From Candidatus Helarchaeota archaeon (GTDB lineage Archaea; Asgardarchaeota; Lokiarchaeia; Helarchaeales; JABXJV01): 7,690 nt of DNA. A program made the translations under genes and the position numbers. The DNA lies in the NCBI GenBank assembly GCA_013375355.1, contig JABXJV010000207.1, forward strand, positions 1 to 7,690, written 5' to 3'. Of this stretch, positions 1 through 5,790 are shown one piece after another. Numbering within the stretch: the stretch's first letter is position 1; each line of letters opens with the position of its first letter. Below the pieces are notes generated by a model. It searched no databases. It saw only the letters and a list, made by a program, of their open reading frames with translations, and was not told the origin of the DNA.

Positions 1-1408
1 CACGCCCTTCGTGCCGTAGGTCCCTGCCTGATTTCTTGTGTCATTTCCCGACACCCACGTCCACCATCTACTCGTCATGTTGAACATCCACAGGTCATTA
101 AGCCTGCCAAAGTCATCTGCACTGTCATATCCATATCCCCCGAAGAGCCATCGATTGTCATCCGAGTCCATCGAGGAGACGCTATCAAACCTTGCTCCGG
201 GGACGTTTCCCGCAGCGGGCAAGCCCTTCGTGCCGTAGGTCCCTGCCTGATCTCTTGTGTCATTTCCCGACACCCATGTCCACCATCCACTCGTCATGTT
301 GAACATCCACAGGTCATTAAGATAGCCAAAGCTACCTGCACTGTCAAATCCATATCCCCCGAAGAGCCAGAGGGTATCGTTCGAGTCTATCCAAGAGATA
401 CTACCGCGCCTTGCTCCGGGGACGTTTCCCGCAGCGGGCACGCCCTTCGTGCCGTAGGTCCCTGCCTGATTTATTGTGTCATTTCCCGACACCCAAGTCC
501 ACCATCTACTCGTCATGTTGAACATCCACAGGTCATTAAGCCTGCCAAAGCTACCTGTACTGTTATATCCAGATCCCCCGAAGAGCCATAGATTGTCATC
601 CGCGTCCATCAAGGAGATGCTACCATACCTTGCTCCGGGGACGTTTCCAGCAGCGGGCACGCCCTTCGTGCCGTAGGTCCCTGCCTGATTTCTTGTGTCA
701 TTTCCCGACACCCATATCCACCATCCAATCGGTATGTTGAACATCCACAGGTCATTAAGCCTGCCCGGGCTACCTGCACTGTCATATCCAGATCCCCCGA
801 AGATCCATCGATTGTCATCCGAGTCCGTCCAGGAGACGCTACCAGTCCTTGCTCCGGGGACGTTTCCAGCAGCGGGCACGCCCTTCGTGCCGTAGATCCC
901 TGCCTGAGCTATTGTGTTACTTCCCGACACCCACGTCCACATTCTTTCGGTGACCATTACGGTATCAGGGGAACCAAATTGACTATTATTGTCATAAAAT
1001 TCGATAGTGTAATTATATACTTCTCCAAGAATAATGCCAGTGCGGTTAATCGGTACCTCTAAATTCGTATCATTAGTCCAATTAGTCCAGACTACCCAGA
1101 TGTAATAATTGTCGTTAGAATCGTTAGCCCAGACCCTATATTGCCCGGGATCTAGATCATCATCATATAAGGTCCAATTGATAGTTTCTAATCCACCGGC
1201 AGCTGTTGTGATATCTTCCGGGTGGTTCGAAGTCGGTGCATGATCTATAGTCTTTTTTGGTGATATTATAGCTAGTAATAACATTATTTGATCTATTGCT
1301 CCTTGTTGTGTCATAATAATTCCAGCGGTTAAACCAATAGATACGCCAACAGATCCAGCAATTATTGCAATTAAGATTATTGCCTTATTTTTTTTTTTCC
1401 AATGTCAT
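1..1408 (-). CDS. Kelch-repeat beta-propeller surface protein, 3' end off window, frameshift near start
   Basis: Secreted or membrane-anchored surface protein; about 469 residues are visible and the frame is still open at the left edge. Order from the N-terminus: a Lys-rich start, a hydrophobic segment at about residues 9-32 (IILIAIIAGSVGVSIGLTAG), an Ig-like beta domain at about 57-154 with many N-x-T/S sequons, then 73-residue Kelch blades from about 156. Each blade carries GAR, LFGG, LNDLWMFN and WWTWVSG, the usual Kelch pattern of paired Gly, an aromatic and a spaced Trp. Blades form a propeller that usually binds proteins or glycans; the ligand is unknown. The best start is ATG at 1408-1406 (MTLEKK), but an A11 tract then leads to a stop; ten A would join it to the long frame. 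Without that correction the first in-frame ATG is 1314, which would cut off the hydrophobic segment. Similar Ig-like domains are, as I recall, common in Asgard surface proteins. Kelch fold is confident; exact start is not. Confidence 0.85.
4..879 (-). repeat. Four exact-length 219-bp tandem repeats encoding Kelch blades
   Basis: The anchor gcccttcgtgccgta (with one variant, gcccttcgtgccgtaga) recurs at 4, 223, 442, 661 and 880, so the period is exactly 219 bp (73 codons) with no indels. Four complete units are visible, a fifth starts at 880 and runs into the non-repeated N-terminal part, and the array continues past position 1. Units compared by eye are close to 90% identical; the stretch encoding WMFN-WWTWVSGNDT-QAGTYGTKG is nearly invariant, while the segments around GAR-x5-10 and before LNDLW vary. 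A hand count of the first 220 bases gives about 55% G+C, against about a third in nearby genes. The array probably expanded by recent tandem duplication or is homogenised by recombination. Confidence 0.95.
1388..1398 (-). repeat. A11 homopolymer at the start of the Kelch gene
   Basis: Eleven consecutive A on the coding (minus) strand lie directly after codons for MTLE. As written, the ATG frame ends at a TAA right after the tract, while the next frame continues into the hydrophobic segment and the whole protein. A tract of ten A would give MTLEKKNKAIILIA, a convincing signal-anchor start. It may be a phase-variation switch, a transcriptional-slippage site or a one-base assembly error. Confidence 0.8.
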
Positions 1409-1458
1409 TCCCAATTTATTTTTAATTTATAATAGAGATAAATGTAATTAAATTTAAT

Positions 1459-1538
1459 ATGCGTGAATTAATAAATATTAGTTTTTTTTAAAATGTCCAG
1501 ATTGTGGTTACAAAAACAAATTCAGAATGGTGAAATAA
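1459..1538 (+). pseudogene. Possible zinc-ribbon peptide remnant
   Basis: A plus-strand frame ending at 1538 reads LKCPDCGYKNKFRMVK and stop. CPDCGY is a typical zinc-knuckle half (CxxC-G-aromatic). No start codon exists in that frame after a TAG at 1479-1481. An ATG at 1459 (MRELINIS) would join it only if the T8 tract at 1482-1489 had nine T. Only one CxxC pair is present, so a complete zinc site would need a second half or a dimer. It lies between two minus-strand genes and could be a decayed gene fragment or chance. No function is assigned. Confidence 0.25.
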
Positions 1539-1588
1539 ATGGTTGATATTAGCAATACCAGAAATATTAATGAGTGAGAACCAAGATA

Positions 1589-1614
1589 TTTACTATACTA
1601 TTTTCAATAGTAAA
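1589..1614. promoter_or_regulatory. Palindromic candidate operator, copy 1
   Basis: TACTATTTTCAATAGTA at 1596-1612 is a perfect inverted repeat (7-base arms, 3-base centre). A nested longer pair, TTTACTAT and ATAGTAAA, occupies 1589-1596 and 1607-1614. It matches the palindrome in the regulator/amidohydrolase promoter at 14 of 17 positions, sharing TACTA-N7-TAGTA. It lies about 24 bp past the regulator's stop codon and about 190 bp upstream of the Kelch gene. A weak RNA hairpin is an alternative, but no U-rich run follows on the minus strand. Confidence 0.5.
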
Positions 1615-1635
1615 TTCACGATTCTTCAGTTTGTA

Positions 1636-2469
1636 CTAATTTATTGCCTCTGCCTCATCCCATAATTTTGTGAATAAAGTATATAGGTCATTATATAACG
1701 GTTTATTTGTCATAAAAAGCGATGTTAAGAATTTTTGAGGGTTGACAGGATCTTTGTAAAATAAAATTATCTTATCACGGTCAAAAATCCCGAAAATTTG
1801 ATCATTTACTTCAGATTTTTCTTCTAACATTCGGATATTTTGAGGATTTGGTTTTTCAGGACGAGAATTAATCCACTCAAGAACATTATTTTTTTCGGCG
1901 GTCTGATAACCAATGATTAACTTATAGGTGATACCTTTCGTTTTAAAGGTATCATAAATAGTACGAGCAGTATTACGGGTGTCAGTTAATAATTTTAGAA
2001 TAGTTGCATTGATTCGCATATATGCTAATTTCTCCACAAAATAAAACCTTGAAACGTGTTTTTTAAAAATATCACGTTCATCAAGAGCTACGTTCCAAAA
2101 AACTGAATTATCTTTTGGAGTCTTTTTTTCTAAATATGATTTAAATTGAAGTAAATTTTCTTTAAATTCTTTAAATTCATTACTTTTTAATGCATATAAT
2201 TTATCGTATGTTAAGGTTGGATTTAATACTCGATATTTTTTTGGTCTAGATTGTTGTATTTCTATTAAACCAGTTTTTTCAAGTTTTTCAAGAATGTTAT
2301 AAATTTTACTAGTAGGTATATGTGTTTTATAACAAATATCTTTAGCTTCACAGATACCCAGATATAAAATAGCGTTATATGCCTTCATTTCATTTTTTGT
2401 AAGATTTAGGTATCTTAGAACTGATAATTCTTTTGGGAATTCCTCAATTTTTTCATTTTTCGTGATAAT
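1636..2469 (-). CDS. TrmB-family transcriptional regulator
   Basis: Archaeal sugar-type (TrmB-like) regulator: an N-terminal winged helix-turn-helix that binds DNA plus a C-terminal sensor domain. Counting from the internal ATG at 2388, the recognition region is about 15-56 (EAKDICYKTHIPTSKIYNIL, then LEKTGLIE and the RPKKYRV wing). A helical linker runs about 62-90. The C-terminal half has the phospholipase-D-like TrmB sensor pattern, with GIFDRDKIILFYK and a final LFTKLWDEA. From ATG 2388 the first helix of the HTH would be missing; the same frame continues upstream with LSVLRYLNLTKNE, the expected helix 1. No ATG, GTG or TTG serves that extension. I give the start as ATT at 2469 because GGTG sits 7 bases upstream. 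The alternative is ATG 2456 (MKKIEEF) if the A6 tract at 2448-2453 really has seven A. It is divergent from the amidohydrolase operon, its probable target; the effector is unknown. Confidence 0.85.
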   Translation of the reverse strand: MITKNEKIEEFPKELSVLRYLNLTKNEMKAYNAILYLGICEAKDICYKTHIPTSKIYNILEKLEKTGLIEIQQSRPKKYRVLNPTLTYDKLYALKSNEFKEFKENLLQFKSYLEKKTPKDNSVFWNVALDERDIFKKHVSRFYFVEKLAYMRINATILKLLTDTRNTARTIYDTFKTKGITYKLIIGYQTAEKNNVLEWINSRPEKPNPQNIRMLEEKSEVNDQIFGIFDRDKIILFYKDPVNPQKFLTSLFMTNKPLYNDLYTLFTKLWDEAEAIN

Positions 2470-2484
2470 TTTTTTACACCTTAT

Positions 2485-2501
2485 TACTACTTTTGATAGT
2501 A
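2485..2501. promoter_or_regulatory. Palindromic candidate operator, copy 2 (divergent promoter)
   Basis: TACTACTTTTGATAGTA has 5-base inverted arms (TACTA-N7-TAGTA) and is near-identical to the copy at 1596-1612. A TACT...AGTA palindrome is, as I recall, the operator type described for Thermococcus TrmB, which fits the adjacent regulator. On the minus strand an AT-rich TATA-like run at about 2511-2522 would place the regulator's transcription start on this palindrome, consistent with autorepression. On the plus strand it lies about 30 bp upstream of a TATA-like ATTATACTAA (about 2529-2538), where TrmB-type proteins can activate. The binding and the promoter positions are inferred. Confidence 0.55.
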
Positions 2502-2570
2502 GAAAACATAAAAATTTTTATCCAAGTACATTATACTAAAACTTTCTTTAAAATTAAAAAATCAAATAAA

Positions 2571-2576
2571 AGAGGG
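2571..2576 (+). promoter_or_regulatory. Ribosome binding site fixing the TTG start of the amidohydrolase
   Basis: AGAGGG lies 7 bases before TTG at 2584. No in-frame ATG occurs before the one encoding residue 13, which would remove the first beta-strand (VIDF), so the TTG is preferred. Confidence 0.6.
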
Positions 2577-2583
2577 TCTATTT

Positions 2584-3462
2584 TTGCCGGAAAAAAAAGT
2601 TATAGATTTTCAGACGCAAATGACGACAAAACAAGGCGCATTATTCCCCAAATCTATGAAAGGCTTCTTCGAGAAGCAATTTAAATGTGATATACCATAT
2701 TATCAAACTGAAGAGGAAATGATTGAACTTTATCGTGGAGCTAATATAAGAGCGATTTTAGTTGGACCAACTGCCACAAAATCTAAATTTGAAAAGATTA
2801 GAAAGGTTAATGATTATATTGGTAAACTAATTTCAGAGTATCCAGACGTCATTATGGGCGCATGGATAATGACTAATCTAAAAGAGAATCCAGAAGAGTG
2901 GCTTAAGGAGGCAAAACGCTGCATAACTGACCTTGGTTTTTTTGGACCATGGCATTATGGGGCGTCTACTAATATACCTCACACTTCACCAATACTACAA
3001 CCATTCTACGATCTTTGTATTGAGCATAAAGTCCCGATTAAGCTTTCAGTAGGTCATACGGCTGCAGGGGCGGGATTGCCTGGTGGTGGAGGAATGAAGC
3101 TCGAGACCGAGAGACCTATTCCATATGTTGATAATGTAGCCGCAGACAATCCAGAATTGACTATCGTGTGCGCTCATATGCCATGGCCTTTTCATACAGA
3201 AATGGCTTCCGTGCTGATCCACAAAGGTAATGTATATAATGAAGTTCATGGATGGAGTCCAAAATATTTTCCTGATGATTTTAAAAGAGAAATTAATGGC
3301 AGATGTAAACGAAAGATACTTTTTGGTTCTGATTGGCCATTCCTGAAATGGGACCGATTATATAAAGATTGGGAATCGGAAAATTACAAACCTGAAGTAC
3401 TAGAGAATATTTACTATAAAAATGCTGAAAAATTATTTGGAAAGCTAAAGATATCAATATAA
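2584..3462 (+). CDS. Amidohydrolase-2 family protein with altered metal motif
   Basis: TIM-barrel protein of the amidohydrolase-2 family, whose members are metal-dependent hydrolases or decarboxylases of small carboxylic and aromatic acids. The 292 residues are normal length. Landmarks: first strand VIDFQTQM (6-13), LSVGHTAAG with His158, IVCAHMPWPF with His198, GWSPKYFP (223-230), LFGSDWP with Asp250, and the C-terminal NAEKLFGK typical of the family. The first strand normally carries HxH, two metal ligands; here it reads Q10-T-Q12. The later His and Asp residues are kept. Related decarboxylases vary at this motif, so a changed metal site or chemistry is as likely as inactivity. The TTG start has an AGAGGG site. 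It is the first gene of an operon with the flavoprotein 27 bp downstream, and divergent from the TrmB-like regulator. The substrate cannot be predicted. Confidence 0.88.
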   Translation: MPEKKVIDFQTQMTTKQGALFPKSMKGFFEKQFKCDIPYYQTEEEMIELYRGANIRAILVGPTATKSKFEKIRKVNDYIGKLISEYPDVIMGAWIMTNLKENPEEWLKEAKRCITDLGFFGPWHYGASTNIPHTSPILQPFYDLCIEHKVPIKLSVGHTAAGAGLPGGGGMKLETERPIPYVDNVAADNPELTIVCAHMPWPFHTEMASVLIHKGNVYNEVHGWSPKYFPDDFKREINGRCKRKILFGSDWPFLKWDRLYKDWESENYKPEVLENIYYKNAEKLFGKLKISI

Positions 3463-3489
3463 TTTATCAATAAGAAAAATGGTGTTGCT

Positions 3490-4494
3490 ATGATAAAGAC
3501 AGAAATTACAGAAATGTTGAATATCAAACATCCCATCATTCAAGCTGGTATGGGGCCTTTTTCAACTGAAAAATTAGCAATTGCAGTTTCAAACGCAGGT
3601 GCATTAGGACTTATTTCCCACTCAGGAGGACCGCTAATGGGCTTTAAAAAAGCGGTACCAGAGATTATGGACGATGCTATTGAAGAAGTAAATAAGCATA
3701 CAAAAAATACCTTCGGAATAAATGTTAGGGTTGCGAGAGCACAACCAGATGCTCCGAAATGTATTAAGAAAATTATTGAAAAAGTTAAAGGGGATTCAAA
3801 TATAGAGAAAAAATTAAGAGTTATTGTTACATCTGCAGGGGACCCTAGACCATGGACTAAGAAAATTCAATCTGCAGGCATTTTACATTTTCACGTTGCA
3901 GCAGCTACTTCTCATGGTAAAACAATTGAAAAGAGTGGATGTGATGCAGTCATTGCTTCGGGTTATGAAGCTGGTGGACATATTGCTCTAGAGCCTGTTC
4001 ATACTTTCGTTCTACTCCCTGAAATAGTTGATACCGTTAAAATACCAGTTATTGCCGCAGGAGGCATGTGTGATGGCAAGAGTTTAGCTGCTGCCCTAGC
4101 TTTTGGTGCACAAGGTGTCCAAATGGGAACGCGTATGATTGCTACTATTGAAAGCGATTTTAAAGACAATTATAAAACTCAATTTGTGAAAGGAGTTGAA
4201 AGGGACACAACAGTTTTACCAGGATTTTTCTCCCCTCACTGTAGATATCTTAAAAATAAATGGACAGATGAGCTTAAAGAGAAGATGGAGAAGGGGACGC
4301 CAGAAGACGAATTACTCCGATTCAAAGCTTTGGGACGGTCTTTGGCTGCTGATAAGGGCGATGAAAACGGATCCCTCCTATGTGGAATGGTAGTTGGTCG
4401 TATAAAAAGCGTAATATCAATAAAAGAACTCGTCGAATCTACTGTAACAGAAGCTGAAGAAATTCTAAAAAAATTACCAGGTTATATTATTTAA
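3490..4494 (+). CDS. Nitronate monooxygenase / FabK-like FMN oxidoreductase
   Basis: FMN-binding TIM-barrel protein of the nitronate monooxygenase (2-nitropropane dioxygenase) family, which includes nitroalkane-detoxifying oxidases and the enoyl-ACP reductase FabK. Visible motifs: HPIIQAGMGPFS (14-25) at the first strand, SNAGALGLIS (34-43), FGINVRV (75-81), VTSAGDPRPW (113-122), GYEAGGHIA (158-166) with the conserved His164, IPVIAAGGMCDG (185-196) and GAQGVQMGTRM (206-216), the last two forming the FMN phosphate site. At 334 residues it is complete. ATG is preceded by GGTG with a 5-base gap. It follows the amidohydrolase by 27 bp and is very probably co-transcribed, so the two may act on the same pathway. 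Archaea make isoprenoid lipids, which argues against a FabK role, but the exact substrate is not readable from sequence. Confidence 0.9.
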   Translation: MIKTEITEMLNIKHPIIQAGMGPFSTEKLAIAVSNAGALGLISHSGGPLMGFKKAVPEIMDDAIEEVNKHTKNTFGINVRVARAQPDAPKCIKKIIEKVKGDSNIEKKLRVIVTSAGDPRPWTKKIQSAGILHFHVAAATSHGKTIEKSGCDAVIASGYEAGGHIALEPVHTFVLLPEIVDTVKIPVIAAGGMCDGKSLAAALAFGAQGVQMGTRMIATIESDFKDNYKTQFVKGVERDTTVLPGFFSPHCRYLKNKWTDELKEKMEKGTPEDELLRFKALGRSLAADKGDENGSLLCGMVVGRIKSVISIKELVESTVTEAEEILKKLPGYII

Positions 4495-4517
4495 CCCTTT
4501 TATTTTCACTTTTTTTC
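4495..4517 (+). terminator. U-rich archaeal terminator of the amidohydrolase operon
   Basis: Directly after the flavoprotein stop comes a pyrimidine run of T4, T4 and T7 broken by A and C (CCCTTTTATTTTCAC then T7). Archaeal RNA polymerase terminates at such oligo-U tracts without a hairpin. It fills the 23-bp gap between two convergent genes. Confidence 0.5.
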
Positions 4518-5027
4518 TTAACTAGAACTTTTATATTTTAAAGCAATATCACGGAATGTCTTTTTACCTAAGTCCCACATATTGTGATCTTTATCCCTCA
4601 TATCCCTTTTTTCAACAGCGGGAATACCAACATAGACTTTACCTTCGGGAACTGTGCCTCTAAGTACATATGACATTGCACCGATCATGCTATTATCTTT
4701 AACTTTTGTCCCTGGCATAAGAATAGAGCGAATTCCAATGACACAATTGCTTCCAACCACGGTCCCATGCAAAATTGATCCAAATGCAATTAAACTATTA
4801 TCTCCTATTTTACAGATGTTGCCCGCTGAGCTATTGATCATTACCCCATCTTGAATTACAACCTTTGAACCAATTTTTACTTTTGCAGTGTCTCCTCGTA
4901 TAATCGTTCCAGGATAAATAACAGTATCAGGTCCAATTTCAACTCTACCTAGAATAGTGCATCCCTCCAAAATTATAACAGAAGGGTCAATCTTTGGAAC
5001 TATTCCATCAAATTCAACAATTGTCAC
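4518..5027 (-). CDS. Gamma-carbonic-anhydrase-like hexapeptide-repeat protein, zinc site degenerate
   Basis: Left-handed parallel beta-helix protein of the gamma-carbonic anhydrase family, about 169 residues from GTG 5027. Successive hexapeptide turns ([I/V]G-x4) run from about 17 to 134 (VEIGPD, VKIGSK, CKIGDN, CVIGIR, SMIGAM), followed by the GIPAVEKR signature and a C-terminal helix. Family residues RGD (44-46) and Gln59 are present. Of the three zinc-binding His of active enzymes, the first is Asn65 (VMINSS), the second is Phe82 (IAFGSILHG), and only His87 remains. Carbonic anhydrase activity is therefore unlikely; acyl-transfer, CoA-ester binding or a structural role are alternatives. 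I chose GTG 5027 because GGAAG lies 7 bases upstream and the family N-terminus fits; TTG 5063 would add 12 residues with no visible SD. It is convergent with the flavoprotein gene. Confidence 0.88.
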   Translation of the reverse strand: MTIVEFDGIVPKIDPSVIILEGCTILGRVEIGPDTVIYPGTIIRGDTAKVKIGSKVVIQDGVMINSSAGNICKIGDNSLIAFGSILHGTVVGSNCVIGIRSILMPGTKVKDNSMIGAMSYVLRGTVPEGKVYVGIPAVEKRDMRDKDHNMWDLGKKTFRDIALKYKSSS

Positions 5028-5090
5028 AATAAAACTTCCATATATTTTAAAAAATTTAGACAAAAAATATTATTAGTTTCTAAAATTTCA

Positions 5091-5108
5091 AAGGAAAAGG
5101 GGAAAAAT
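5091..5108 (-). terminator. Pyrimidine-rich tract after the DUF2283 gene
   Basis: On the minus strand, 27 or more bases after the DUF2283 stop, a run of T5, C4, T4, CC and T2 occurs. It resembles an archaeal U-rich terminator but is interrupted by C, and lies only about 30-65 bp before the next minus-strand start. Read-through into the beta-helix gene remains possible. Confidence 0.3.
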
Positions 5109-5134
5109 TTGCTAGAGAAAGAAATTATTGCGTT

Positions 5135-5362
5135 TCAACGTTTACTTGCATTAAGAATAGTTACACCTATAATTTCTCCTTTTTCATATCTAATTATTAT
5201 GTCATCATCAGTTAGTTCCGAATCCTCTGCATGACTTGGTTTCTTAAAATTAATGTATAGCACATCAGCTTCTTTATCATAAGTAGACCAAATTCTTGAA
5301 TGTGGTATCTCTAATAAATTAGGTAACAGATTAAGAATTTTTTTTACTTCTGGCGTTTCCAA
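5135..5362 (-). CDS. DUF2283 family protein, putative antitoxin
   Basis: A 75-residue protein of the DUF2283 type. The core reads STYDKEADVLYINF (26-39), a Glu/Asp-rich linker (AEDSELTDDD), IIIRYEKGEIIGVTILNASKR at the C-terminus; YDKEADVLYI and the final ILNASK are the family hallmarks. The biochemical function of DUF2283 is not established. It starts with TTG at 5362, with AAAGGAGA 8 bases upstream inside the preceding gene, and its first 19 bases overlap the end of the nuclease-like gene. This tight coupling, small size and acidic character beside a very basic partner fit an antitoxin that neutralises the neighbour. The family call is confident; the antitoxin role is inferred. Confidence 0.85.
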   Translation of the reverse strand: METPEVKKILNLLPNLLEIPHSRIWSTYDKEADVLYINFKKPSHAEDSELTDDDIIIRYEKGEIIGVTILNASKR

Positions 5363-5655
5363 ATTTTTCGTCTCCTTTCAAATTGTTTTTTCTTTTTTGT
5401 TAAGAAAGCAGTAATCACAAAACCATCTTTTTTTTCTACTTCTTTATATATAACTACCATATATTTACCTTTTTCTATTTCTCTTAAAGCAATATTTTCT
5501 CCTGTTTTTCCTTCGTATATTACCTCTGGGTCTTCTATAGTTTCAAGAACATCATAATAATAACCTGCTATCTCAGAATGTTCTTCAGTAATATGAAACC
5601 ATCTTTCTCTGGTTAATCTAATTGGAACGTTGTTTTTTGAAGTTGAAATATCCAT
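5344..5655 (-). CDS. BECR-fold nuclease-like protein, putative toxin
   Basis: A 103-residue protein resembling the phage PBECR-type (Barnase-EndoU-ColicinE5-RelE-like) RNase domains. Visible landmarks: IRLTRERWFHITEEHSEI (12-29) with His21 and His26; helix DVLETIEDPEVIYEG (35-49); strands ENIALREI and KYMVVIYKEV (53-73); FVITAFLTKK (79-88); and a basic C-terminal tail. In such proteins the His of the first helix and the Thr/Arg of the last strands are the likely catalytic residues. The ATG is the only start; an in-frame TGA lies 9 bases upstream. No strong SD is seen. It precedes and overlaps the DUF2283 gene, forming a two-gene unit. A toxin that cuts RNA is the best guess; activity has not been shown by anything in the sequence. 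Confidence 0.75.
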   Translation of the reverse strand: MDISTSKNNVPIRLTRERWFHITEEHSEIAGYYYDVLETIEDPEVIYEGKTGENIALREIEKGKYMVVIYKEVEKKDGFVITAFLTKKKKQFERRRKIWKRQK

Positions 5656-5722
5656 ATCAAGTCAAATCTCTTTATAATTAATGTTGAAGATCTGTAATTT
5701 GATATGCTTAACAATATTTAAG
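5653..5722 (-). promoter_or_regulatory. Promoter region with inverted repeats of the toxin-antitoxin-like pair
   Basis: CATATCAA (5653-5660, covering the nuclease start codon) is repeated in inverted form as TTGATATG (5699-5706). Beside it, CTTAA-N6-TTAAG spans 5707-5722. Toxin-antitoxin operons are often autoregulated through such palindromes. In this AT-rich background the repeats could be chance, and the TATA box is not certain. Confidence 0.3.
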
Positions 5723-5756
5723 TTAGAAACATCATCAAATTTAAAATATTATATTC

Positions 5757-5790
5757 CTTATTCGTAAAATAAGAAATTAAATTAAAAATT
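5757..5790 (-). terminator. U-rich tract and small hairpin after the longin-like gene
   Basis: Immediately after the TGA of the 374-residue gene, the minus strand reads AATTTTTAATTTAATTTC, then a 6-bp stem CTTATT-N5-AATAAG (5757-5773). The T-rich stretch is the kind used for archaeal termination; the hairpin is weak. Confidence 0.35.

Noticed and set aside
4..879. CRISPR array or satellite
   Set aside because: The units are 219 bp, lack short repeat/unique spacer structure, and stay in one coding frame with clear Kelch motifs.
38..895. Short plus-strand and off-frame minus-strand frames inside the 219-bp repeats
   Set aside because: They recur only because the DNA repeats; the continuous minus-strand Kelch frame explains the region.
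1589..1614. Intrinsic terminator of the regulator gene
   Set aside because: The stem is all A/T-rich and is not followed by a U run on the minus strand; its match to the promoter palindrome favours an operator.
2493..2684. Plus-strand 63-codon frame over the amidohydrolase start
   Set aside because: Overlaps the well-supported amidohydrolase in another frame, starts with TTG inside the palindrome and shows no recognisable motif.
4654..4854. Plus-strand frame across the beta-helix gene
   Set aside because: Antisense shadow of the hexapeptide-repeat coding sequence.
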